Assembly: GCA_963798325.1 (NCBI GenBank)
Contig: CAWCSS010000001.1
Span: 744,001 to 808,000, forward strand
Length of the DNA stretch: 64,000 bases
Source: Solirubrobacter sp963798325
Lineage (GTDB): Bacteria; Actinomycetota; Thermoleophilia; Solirubrobacterales; Solirubrobacteraceae
Direction of reading: 5' to 3'
The notes below the pieces were generated by a model, which searched no databases, was not told where the DNA came from, and saw nothing but the letters and a program-made list of their open reading frames with translations. Each line of letters starts with the position of its first letter. The stretch's first letter is position 1. Of the stretch, positions 1-7,579 are shown piece after piece. Both the position numbers and the translations under genes were made by a program.

Positions 1-1995
1 CGCGCCCCGTCACCTCGCTGCGCACGTGCTCGAACTGCTCGAGCGCGAACGGGAGATCGCCGCGCCAGGCGATCAGGACGGCCTCGGCGTAGCGCAGCGG
101 CGCGGTGCCGGCCACGCGGGTGATCGCCACGGACTCGTCGATCTGCGCCTCCGCCGCGGCGAGCTCCCCCGTGTGCACCGACAGCGCCGCGCGGTAGGTC
201 TCCGCCAGCGCGAGCAGGCGCAGCACGCCGCTGTCGCGCCCGACGCGGACCCCGCGCAGCGCCAGCGCGTGCCAGAGGTCATCGTCCCAGAGGTCCTGCG
301 CGAGCCGGCAGGCGAGCCACAGCCAGCGGCCGTCGTCGGTCTCCAGGCACGCGCGCAACGCCGTCGCCAGTGCTGGCGCGGCGGCGACGTAGCCCTCCGT
401 GAACCGCAGCGCGAGCGCGTCGAGCAGCAGGTCGGCGGCGCGTGGCGGCTCCGGGGCCGCCGGCGCCGCCCGAGCCAGCTCGGCTGCCTCCCGCGGGCTT
501 GGCCCGACCGAGAGCCGGCCGGCGAACATCGCCGCCGCGAGCGCCTCGAGGTAGGTGTCGCGGGCGGCCACCGGATCGAGCGCCGCCAGCCTGGCCGCGG
601 CCTCCAGCAGCAGCGGCGGCGCCTCGTGGCCACGCCGGCGCGCGAACACCACCTGGGCCTTCAGACGCTCGAGGCGGGCGCGCTGGAGCACGTCCAGCGG
701 CGCATGCTCGGCGGCGGCGAGAAGCTCGGAGGCCGTGGCCGCATCGGCGACGTCGAGCTTCGCCTGCGCGGCCGCGAGCGCACGCTCCCCGCGCAGGGCG
801 GGATCGGGCGTGAGCTCGGTCGCCCGCTGCAGGAACGCGGCCGCCGCCGCCAGGCCTCCCCGCCGCCGCGCCCGGCCGGCGGAGCTCACCATCTCCGCGG
901 CGACCGCCTCGTCCGGCCCCGCCGCGGCCTGTGCGCGATGCCACGCGCGGCGGTCAGGATCGAGCTCGGGATCGGTCACCGCGGCCAGCGCCCGGTGCAC
1001 CTCCCGCCGGTCGCTCGCCGTCGCTCCCCGGTAGACCGCGGACCGGACCAGCGGGTGCAGGAACTCGATCCGCGGGCCGAGCTCCAACAGGCCCGCCGCC
1101 TCGGCCGGCCAGGCGGCGGCGGCCTCGATGCCGAGCAGCGGTGCCGCGCGCCAGAGCAGGCTCGCGTCGCCGACCGGATCCGCCGCCGCGGTCAGGAGCA
1201 GGCGCTGCGTGTCGTCGGGAAGCGCGAGGACGCGCTCGAGGAAGCTCTGCTCGATCCGGCTCGAGAGCGGCCGCGCGTCCGGCAGCCCGAACCCACCGGC
1301 GACCTGCGCGGCGCTCAGCCGGCGCGGCAACTGCAGCAGCGCAAGCGGGTTGCCGCGCGCCTCGGCGACGATCCGGTCGCGCACCCGGTCGTCCAGCTGC
1401 CTGGAGGCGGCGGCCGCCAGCAGCGCCCGCGCGTCCGCGTCGCTCAGCCCGGAGAGCGCCAGCTCGGCAGCCCGGCGAGCTCATCGGCGGCGGCCGGCTC
1501 ACGAACGGCGAAGACCATCGCGATCGGCTCCGCCAGCAGGCGACGGGCGACGAACGCCAGCGCCTGCGCCGAGGCGCGATCGAGCCACTGCGCGTCGTCG
1601 ATCAGGCACACCAAGGGACGCTCCTCGGCCGCCTCGGCCAGCAGACCCAGGCTCGCGACCGCGACCAGGAAGCGATTCGGTGGCTCACCGCTCTGCAGCC
1701 CGAGGGCCACCCGCAACGCCTCCCGCTGCGGGACCGGGAGCGCCGTGAGCCGGTCACTGAGCGGCGCGCAGAGGTGGTGCAGGCCGGCGAACGCGAGCTC
1801 CATCTCCGACTGGACACCGGCCGCGCGGGCGAGCCGGCAGCCGCTCGCGCGCTGGGCGACGTGGTCCAGCAGCGCCGTCTTGCCGATCCCCGCCTCGCCA
1901 CGGATGACCAGCACCGCGCTCGCACCCGCCCGTGCGCGTTCGAGCAGCCGGTCGAGCCGCTCACATTCGCTGCCGCGGCCGCGCAACCCCCGCAT
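1..1995 (-). CDS. LuxR-family large ATP-binding (LAL) regulator, 3' end outside window
   Basis: The N-terminal ~665 codons of a LAL-type transcription regulator are visible; the C-terminal LuxR helix-turn-helix would lie beyond base 1. The protein starts MRGLRGRGSECERLDRLL, with a Walker A motif GEAGIGKT near residue 36 and a Walker B-like LVCLIDDAQWLD near residue 130, followed by the long helical repeat region usual for the family. The reading frame breaks once near base 1464: the sequence encodes AGLPSWRSPG and a stop, whereas one added base gives AGLPELALSGL, which then runs openly to base 1 and aligns with the LAL gene at 7580. The start at 1995 is chosen from alignment with the two paralogs; no Shine-Dalgarno is seen and a TAGGGT hexamer 7 bases upstream suggests a leaderless mRNA. 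The gene diverges from the sigma gene at 2104. Effector and targets are unknown. Confidence 0.85.
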
Positions 1996-2103
1996 ACCGG
2001 CAACCCTACCGGGCACGACTAGGCACCTGACCGGGGTGACTGGGGACATGACGCGGGACCTCCCCGGACGAGAGCCGGGCGGCCGAAGAGCAAGCTCGCA
2101 GCC

Positions 2104-2749
2104 ATGAACCTCGTGCCCCCCGCGCCATCGAACGCCGTCTCCGAGGCCGACGCCGTGTCGTTCGTGCGAGCGCGCCCGCGGCTGCTCGGAATCGCCCGCC
2201 GTGTCCTGGTCAACCCCGTCGACGCCAACGACGTTCCTCCAGGACGTCTGGGTGCGCTGGCAGCAGACCGACCGCAGCGTCGTCCGCGATCCCGCCGCGT
2301 TTCTCACCACGGCCACCATGCGGCTGGCGCTCAACCTCGGCCAGTCGGCGCGCGTGCGCCACGAGTCCTCCGTCGGGACGTGGACGGCCGAAGCGGCCGA
2401 CCCCACGGGCGACCTCGCGCGCGGCGCGGAGCGCGGCGAGGCGGTCGAGCAGGCGCTGTGGACGGTCCTCGCGTGCCTGTCCCCCACCGAGCGCGCCGTC
2501 TACATCCTGCGCGAGGCGTTCGAATACCCCCACCGCCGGATCGCGCACCTGCTGCGGCTCAACGAGGCCAACGTGCGCCAGATCGTCACCCGCGCCCGGC
2601 GGCGGATCGCCGATGACGGCCGCCTGCCCGTCGATCCCGGCGAGCACGCGCAGCTGTCACGGGTCTTCCTCGCCGCCGCACGGACCGGTGCCCTGGACGA
2701 GCTCGAGGCGCTGCTGTCAGGACAGGGCGCCGGACAGCTCGCGGCGTGA
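2104..2749 (+). CDS. ECF sigma factor, SigJ/ECF41-like, lacking most of the C-terminal extension (one frameshift)
   Basis: This is an RNA polymerase sigma factor of the extracytoplasmic-function class. Region 2 is visible as ARPRLLGIARRVLVNPVDAN followed by LQDVWVRWQQ, and region 4 as LSPTERAVYILREAFEYP followed by the DNA-binding helix LNEANVRQIVTRARRRI. After region 4 the protein has FLAAARTGALDELEALL, the first helix of the SnoaL-like extension typical of ECF41/SigJ proteins, and then stops; the ~100 further residues of that extension are missing. The frame is broken by one extra T near 2234 (GACGTTCCTCCAG for GACGTCCTCCAG). The 3' end overlaps the convergent LAL gene by 33 bases, so there is no room for a longer form. 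In ECF41 proteins the extension takes the place of an anti-sigma factor and controls activity, so loss of it should change regulation (inference). Four matching promoters lie within 9 kb. Confidence 0.85.
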
Positions 2750-5489
2750 GCTGATGTCGAGCTTGCCGAACACCTTGCGCAGGTGATACTCGACGGTGCG
2801 CGGGCTGATGAACAGCTGCGCGCCGATCTCCGGGTTGGTGCGACCCTCGGCGGCCAGCCGCGCGATCTGCGCCTCCTGCGGGGTGAGCAGGTCGCGCGTC
2901 GCCACCGTGCGCCGGCGCACCGATCTCGCCGGTGGCCTCGAGCTCGCGGCGGGCGCGCTCGGCGAACGCCCCCGCGCCCATCGTCGCTGAGCACGCTCGT
3001 ACGCGGCGCGCAGCTGCTCGCGCGCGTCGACGCGCCGGCCTTCCCGGCGCAGCCACTCGCCGTAGGTCAGATGCGCCCGCGCGAGCTCGGTACGCGATCC
3101 GGCGTCGCGCGCGAGCCGCTCGATCGCCTCGCGGTAGAGCGCCTCGGCTCGCCCGCTGACCAGCGCCTGCGAGCGGGCGAGCACGCCGAGCGCCCAGTCC
3201 GTGCCCGCGGCGTGCGCGCGCTCCTCGAAGCCGGCGCAGTGGCGTCCACCGCCTGTTCGGGCCGCCCGCAGCGGACCTGCGCCTCGACCAGCTCGATCGA
3301 GCGACGAACGCCGCATAGCCCTGGTCGTCGTCCTCGCACCCGCGCCGGGCGCTGTCGATCGCCGCCTCGTAGCGGCCGAGCCCGTTGTTGAGCAGGGCGC
3401 CGACGTAGCCGGTGAGCGCCAGCACCCGCCCTTCGCCGCGGGCGGTCGCGCTGCGCACCGCGGCGTCGATGAGCTCCTGGACGTCGGCCTCGATGCCCTG
3501 CCAGCCGGCGAACACCAGCGCGCCGTAGACGAGGCTCGCGTTGCCGGTGGCGGCGGTGATCGTCTCGGCCTCGCCGATCATCGCCTCCGCCGCCTCGAAC
3601 TCGCCGGCGAACAGATGCACGCCCGACAGATACACGAGGCCGACGCCGAGCATCGTCAGCGCCCCGACTCGCGCGCCAGCGCCACCGCGCGCGTGGCGAT
3701 CGCCGCGAACGCGTCGTCGTCCCAGCAGCTCGAAGACGTTCATCGAGCCGATCACCGGCGCCAGCAAGAGCCAGCGCATGGTGGCCTCGTGGTCGGAGAG
3801 CACCTCGTCGCGGAACGCCTCGACCGCGGCCCGCAACCGGGGTACGCCCGCGGCGTGCCCCGCCGTGAAGCGCGCCGCCATGCCGTCGAGCAGCAGGTCG
3901 AGCGAACGCGGCGCTGCCGCGGCGCCGGCGGCGCGGCGCGGGATCGGCCGCGGCGACCGAGCGCACGCCGGCCTCGTCGTGCAGGCGGCCGGCGTAGATC
4001 GCCGCGCCGAACGCCTCCAGGTAGGTCTGCGCGGGCGAGCGCGGGGTCGAGCGCCTCGAGCTCGCCGGGCGGCGGCGAGCAGCAGCGGCGGCGCGTCGCG
4101 CCCGCGCCGTGACCGCGAACGCGATCTCGGCCCGCAGACGAGCCACCCGTGCCCGCTGCAGCTCGTCGAGCGGACCGATCTCGGCGTACCGCCAGCAGCT
4201 CGCAGCGCGGCCTCCGGCGCCGCCGACTCGAACATCGCCTGCGCCGCGGCCAGCGCGCGCTGCGGACCGGCGCGCCGGGTCGGGGGTGAGCGCCGTCGCC
4301 GTTCTGCAGGAACGCCGCGGCGGCGGCGACGCCGCCGCGGGCCTGCGCGCGTCCGGCGGAGCGCTCGAGCTCGTCGGCGACCGCCTCGTCGGGGCCGACG
4401 GCAGCGTGCGCCCGATGCCAGGCGCGGCGGTCCGGATCGAGCTGCGGGTCGGTCGCGTCGGCCAGCGCGCGGTGCGCCTCGCGGCGCTCGGCGAGCGCTC
4501 GCGTCGCGGTAGGCGGCGGAGCGCACGAGCGGATGGCGGAAGCGCACGGCGGTTCCGATCTCGATCAGCCCGGCGCTCTGGGCCGGCTCCTGCGCATCGG
4601 GCGCGACCTCCGAGCCGCTCGGCGGCGCGCCGCAGCAGCATCGACGTCGCCGACCGGCTCCGCCGCCGCCAGCAGCAGCAACCGCCGGGTGTCGCGCGGC
4701 AGCGCCGCGAGCCGGCGGGCGAAGCCCTGCTCCATCCGGCTGGTCAGCGGCATCGTGCCCGGCAGCCCGAACCCGCCGGCGACCGCCGCCGGCGTCAGCC
4801 CGCGCGGCAGCTCCAGCAGCGCGAGCGGGTTGCCGCCGGCCTCGGCGAGGATCGGGCCGCGGACCGGCTCGTCGAGCGGCCCGGGAAGCGCCGTGTCCAG
4901 CAGCGTGTCGCGCGTCCGCGGGCGTCCAGGCCGGCGATCGCGAGCTCCGGGAGTCCGCCGAAGGGGTGCTCGCCGGCGGTGTCGCGGCGCGCGAACACCA
5001 GCGCGACGTGCTCGGCCAGCAGCCGGCGGGCGACGAACGCGAGGGTCTGCGCGGAGACGCTGTCCAGCCATTGCGCGTCGTCGACGAGGCACAGCAACGG
5101 GCGCTCCTCGGCCGCGTCGGCGAGCAGGCAGAGCACCGCCAGCCCGACCAGGAAGCGGTCGGGCGGCGGGCCCGCGGCTCAACCCGAACGCCGTGCTCAG
5201 GGCGTCGCGCTGGGGCGTCGGGCAGCCGCCGGAGATGACCGAGCAGCGGCGCGCACAGCCCATGCAGCCCGGCGAACGGGAGCTCCATCTCGGACTCGAC
5301 GCCGGCCGCCCGCGCGATCCGGAAGTCCTCGGCGCCGGCCGCAAGGTGGTCGAGCAGCGCGGTCTTGCCGACGCCCGCCTCGCCGCGCAGCACGAGCACG
5401 CGGCTCTGGCCGCCGCGCACGTGCGCGAGCAGCCGGTCGAGTTCCTCGCACTCGACGGTGCGGCCGAGCAGTCGGGGCGTGTCGGTCAT
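2717..5489 (-). CDS. LuxR-family LAL regulator, complete but with many frame changes
   Basis: This is a paralog of the intact LAL gene at 7580 and would encode about 924 residues. It begins MTDTPRLLGRTVECEELD, with Walker A GEAGVGKT, a Walker B-like LLCLVDDAQWLD, and ends with a LuxR helix-turn-helix (LTPQEAQIARLAAEGRTNPE, then ISPRTVEYHLRKVF). About ten single-base frame changes interrupt it, but the correct frame can be followed from end to end and the total length matches its paralog. I chose the ATG at 5489 over the ATG at 5504, because the latter lies inside a GATAAT -10 hexamer (5503-5508) placed just as in the paralog. It follows the 48-aa gene by 48 bases. The role is DNA-binding transcription activation powered or gated by ATP; the inducer is unknown. 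Confidence 0.8.
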
Positions 5490-5502
5490 CGGCGCGGGGA
5501 CC

Positions 5503-5508
5503 ATTATC
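5503..5508 (-). promoter_or_regulatory. -10 hexamer GATAAT of LAL2, near-leaderless start
   Basis: GGGATAATG occurs 13 bases before the LAL2 start codon; the same GGGATAATG stands 11 bases before the LAL3 start at 7580. With a usual -10 to start-site distance the transcript would begin only a few bases before the ATG. No clear -35 was seen. Confidence 0.45.
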
Positions 5509-5537
5509 CCGCGCCGGAGTGCCGGCTCACGTGTCGA

Positions 5538-5684
5538 TCAGCAGCCGATCACGAGCGCACGATGCGCCCAGCGCGGCAGCCGGTGGCCCGGCATCCGGGC
5601 CGCCGCCGACAGGGCGTCGACCCGGTCGCGCCGGGACGGCGGGGCGTGCCCGGTACTGAGGAGGTACAGCAGGCGATTGCTCAT
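5538..5684 (-). CDS. Small hypothetical protein, 48 aa
   Basis: A 48-residue protein, MSNRLLYLLSTGHAPPSRRD at its start and ending RALVIGC, is preceded by a strong Shine-Dalgarno AAGGAG seven bases before the ATG. It is Arg-rich with no membrane segment. It lies 24 bases downstream of the 73-aa gene and 48 bases upstream of LAL2, so it is probably the third gene of the operon that starts with the NmrA-like gene. I do not recognise a family. The ribosome binding site is the main support that it is translated. Confidence 0.55.
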   Translation of the reverse strand: MSNRLLYLLSTGHAPPSRRDRVDALSAAARMPGHRLPRWAHRALVIGC

Positions 5685-5708
5685 GGGTGTCTCCTTGATC
5701 GATGCGGG

Positions 5709-5930
5709 TCAGGGCTCCGCGAGCCGGCGCTCCGCGTCGTCGAGGGCGAGCGTGAGGCTCGTCGTCTCGATCAGCCACGGCTCGCCGTCGGCGCGGGCGT
5801 CGATGCGCAGGTACCACCGGCCGTCGTAGCGGACGGTCACGGCCATCCGCTCCGCGCCGAGCCAGAGCTCGGCGCCGGCCTCCCCGGCCGCGTCGGCGTC
5901 GGGTACGACGACCACCCGGACCGGGACCAT
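5709..5930 (-). CDS. Hypothetical protein, 73 aa
   Basis: A 73-residue protein beginning MVPVRVVVVPDADAAGEAGA with alternating charged and beta-forming residues and a C-terminal helix (LALDDAERRLAEP). Its start lies only 7 bases after the stop of the NmrA-like gene, which argues for co-translation. It has no signal peptide or membrane segment. The family is not recognised; a small cytoplasmic partner of the upstream oxidoreductase-like protein is possible but unsupported. Confidence 0.6.
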   Translation of the reverse strand: MVPVRVVVVPDADAAGEAGAELWLGAERMAVTVRYDGRWYLRIDARADGEPWLIETTSLTLALDDAERRLAEP

Positions 5931-5937
5931 CGCGGGC

Positions 5938-6696
5938 CTACGCGGCCGCGAGCCGGCGCTCGAGCCAGTCCTGGAAGCGCACGTCGCCGAGGACCGCGCC
6001 GTCGCCGGGGACGAGCGTGCTGTCGTCGACCTCGTAGTCGCCGAAGTAGCGCGCCCCCGGGTCGGTGATCACGGTCCGGGGATCGTTGCCGGCCGCCAGC
6101 GCCTGCCGGATCAGCTCGTCCATGCGGAACCGCTCGGGGCCGGCGACCTCGACGATCGCGTTCAGCGGCGCGCCGGTCGCGGTCCGCGCGACGCACTTGG
6201 CGACGTCCTCGGACGCGATCGGCTGGAACAGCACCGGCGGGAGGCGCACCGTGTCGCCCTCGGTCGCGAGCGCGGCGATGCTGTTGAGGAACTCGTAGAA
6301 CTGCGTCGCATGGACGATCGAGTACGGGATCGAGGAGCCGCGGATGATCGTCTCCTGCACGCTCTTGGCCTTGAAGTAGCCCTTGTCGGCCATGCGCTCG
6401 GTGCCGACCACCGACAGCGCGACGTGGTGCTTGACGCCCGCCGAGGCCTCGGCCGCGAGCAGGTTGCCGGTGGAGCGCTCGAAGAACTCCAGCACCGCCT
6501 GATCCTCGAACGAGGGCGAGTTCGAGACGTCGACGACCACGTCGGCGCCGGCCAGCACCTCGGGGAGGCCCTCGCCGGTGAGGGTGTTGACGCCGGTGTT
6601 CGGAGCGGCGGCGATCGCCTCGTGCCCGTGCTCCCCCAGCTTGCTCACGACCTGTGAGCCGATGAGCCCGGTGCCGCCGATGACCACGATCTTCAT
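5938..6696 (-). CDS. NmrA-like NAD(P)-binding protein (atypical SDR/epimerase type)
   Basis: This 252-aa protein has the N-terminal dinucleotide-binding motif GGTGLIG at residues 7-13 in MKIVVIGGTGLIGSQVV, a VVVDVSN strand, a VGTERM segment and a YFKAKSVQE segment in the place of the SDR Tyr-x3-Lys region. It matches NmrA/NAD(P)H-binding atypical short-chain dehydrogenases acting on sugars or small molecules or sensing NAD(P) state; the substrate cannot be told. A purine-rich AAAGGCAAGG precedes the ATG. Upstream, at 6732-6758, lies a minus-strand CGTCACA-N16-GGTC promoter, and the gene heads an operon with two small genes. ECF41 sigma genes are commonly linked to epimerase or oxidoreductase genes, so this protein is a probable member of that regulon. 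Confidence 0.85.
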   Translation of the reverse strand: MKIVVIGGTGLIGSQVVSKLGEHGHEAIAAAPNTGVNTLTGEGLPEVLAGADVVVDVSNSPSFEDQAVLEFFERSTGNLLAAEASAGVKHHVALSVVGTERMADKGYFKAKSVQETIIRGSSIPYSIVHATQFYEFLNSIAALATEGDTVRLPPVLFQPIASEDVAKCVARTATGAPLNAIVEVAGPERFRMDELIRQALAAGNDPRTVITDPGARYFGDYEVDDSTLVPGDGAVLGDVRFQDWLERRLAAA

Positions 6697-6731
6697 GCCT
6701 TGCCTTTCGCTTGATGGCTGTCACCCCGCTT

Positions 6732-6758
6732 GACCGGACACCCGCCGCGTCTGTGACG
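6732..6758 (-). promoter_or_regulatory. Predicted ECF41-type promoter of the NmrA-like operon
   Basis: On the minus strand CGTCACA (6758-6752) is followed after exactly 16 bases by GGTC (6735-6732), 36 bases before the start codon at 6696. It shares element sequence and spacing with the sites at 6760, 7441 and 10312. The known ECF41/SigJ consensus, as I recall it, is TGTCACA-N16-CGTC. Confidence 0.7.
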
Positions 6759-6759
6759 C

Positions 6760-6786
6760 TGTCACACGCGCCGCGGCTGTCCGGTC
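6760..6786 (+). promoter_or_regulatory. Predicted ECF41-type promoter of the 117-aa membrane protein
   Basis: TGTCACA (6760-6766), 16 bases, then GGTC (6783-6786). It is divergent from, and directly beside, the promoter at 6732-6758, so one short region would drive both directions. The predicted transcript start near 6793 rules out the GTG at 6791 and supports the ATG at 6818. Confidence 0.7.
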
Positions 6787-6817
6787 TCACGTGCTGTTCC
6801 CGACAGGAAGGCAGCTC

Positions 6818-7171
6818 ATGAACACCGTGGCCGACACACGCACGCTCACCGAACGCTCCGAGGAGGAGCTCTCCTGGGCCGGGCTGGCCCTCGCCGAGAC
6901 GTTCCGCGCGGCTGAGTTCGCGCTGATCGCGTTGATCGCCCTGCTCGTCTGCCCACCGCTGCTGATCCTCGCCGTCGTGGTCATCGTCCCGGCGGTCATC
7001 GTGGCGGCGGTGATCGGGCTGATCGCGCTGCCGGTGCTGGCGTTGCGCCACCTCTTCCGCCACCGCGCGGACGTCGCGCACGCGCGTGTGCACCGGCTAG
7101 CGCAGTGGGGGCGCGACGAGCCGTCCAAGGCCGTCGCGTGGCTGCGGCGCGCGCTCTACGTCGATCACTAG
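6818..7171 (+). CDS. Small membrane protein, 117 aa
   Basis: The protein has a polar N-terminus (MNTVADTRTLTERSEEELSW), then a long hydrophobic stretch from about residue 34 to 75 broken by a Pro-Pro, which fits two membrane helices, then a basic C-terminal domain ending RRALYVDH. The ATG at 6818 is preferred because AGGAAGG lies at the right distance upstream and the predicted transcript begins after the alternative GTG at 6791. It is driven by the ECF-type promoter at 6760-6786. The last 75 bases overlap the convergent gene at 7097-7432, which also encodes a two-helix membrane protein. The family and function are not recognised. Confidence 0.7.
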   Translation: MNTVADTRTLTERSEEELSWAGLALAETFRAAEFALIALIALLVCPPLLILAVVVIVPAVIVAAVIGLIALPVLALRHLFRHRADVAHARVHRLAQWGRDEPSKAVAWLRRALYVDH

Positions 7172-7432
7172 CGAGCGCGCGGCCCAGCGCCGATGCAGCA
7201 TCACGACCGGCGCCGCCAGCAACGCGACGGCGCCGGCGACCACTGCCGCCGCCGCGAGCAGGGCGGCGACGAGCGTCAGCACCAGCGCGAACGGCCCCAT
7301 CAGCATCAGCGCGAGCAACAGCCACGGGACGACGAAGAAGACGACGGGCGGGCCGTAGAAGAACACGCAGCAGAGCAGGCTCGTCGTCTCGGCGAGCATG
7401 TCACGAGAGGTCTGGGAGGTGGTGGTGGTCAT
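7097..7432 (-). CDS. Small membrane protein, 111 aa, probably leaderless
   Basis: The N-terminus is MTTTTSQTSRDMLAETTSLL, followed by two long hydrophobic helices (FFYGPPVVFFVVPWLLLALM and, after it, an Ala/Val/Leu-rich helix), then HRRWAARSLVIDVERAP and a basic tail. The ATG at 7432 lies 8 bases after the -10 element of the promoter at 7441-7467, so the mRNA would have almost no leader; an internal ATG at 7399 is the alternative. It converges with and overlaps the gene at 6818-7171 by 75 bases. Both are two-helix membrane proteins under the same promoter type, so they may act together at the membrane (inference). No family is recognised. Confidence 0.65.
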   Translation of the reverse strand: MTTTTSQTSRDMLAETTSLLCCVFFYGPPVVFFVVPWLLLALMLMGPFALVLTLVAALLAAAAVVAGAVALLAAPVVMLHRRWAARSLVIDVERAPQPRDGLGRLVAPPLR

Positions 7433-7440
7433 GCTCGCTT

Positions 7441-7467
7441 GACCGGACAGGCGGGCGCCTTGTGACT
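7441..7467 (-). promoter_or_regulatory. Predicted ECF41-type promoter of the 111-aa membrane protein
   Basis: On the minus strand AGTCACA (7467-7461), 16 bases, GGTC (7444-7441). Together with the site at 6732 it shares the longer identity TGTCCGGTCAAGCG across the -10 region, which suggests the two arose by duplication. Confidence 0.7.
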
Positions 7468-7562
7468 CCCGCGTCGGCGTCGCGGCGAACGATCTCCACC
7501 GCTGCCATGAGGGCGCGGCGCGTCCGAGGCGCAACGATGCGCAGGCGGGAGCCCGCGCCGGG

Positions 7563-7568
7563 GATAAT
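7563..7568 (+). promoter_or_regulatory. -10 hexamer GATAAT of LAL3
   Basis: GGGATAATG ends 11 bases before the ATG at 7580, the same layout as at LAL2. A near-leaderless transcript is predicted; no Shine-Dalgarno is seen before 7580. Confidence 0.45.
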
Positions 7569-7579
7569 GCGCAGCGTCA

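Noticed and set aside
2000..2103. Autoregulatory GTCACA-N16-GGTC promoter in front of the sigma gene
   Set aside because: Only loose matches such as GTCACC close to CGGTC are seen and the spacing is wrong.
26..2107. Long plus-strand open frame opposite LAL1 (693 codons)
   Set aside because: It is the complement of a clear LAL coding region, is Arg/Gly/Gln-rich without any domain, and runs across the promoter region of the divergent genes. High GC creates such frames.
6791..6817. GTG start at 6791 for the 117-aa membrane protein
   Set aside because: The predicted ECF-type promoter would start the transcript near 6793, and AGGAAGG fits the ATG at 6818.
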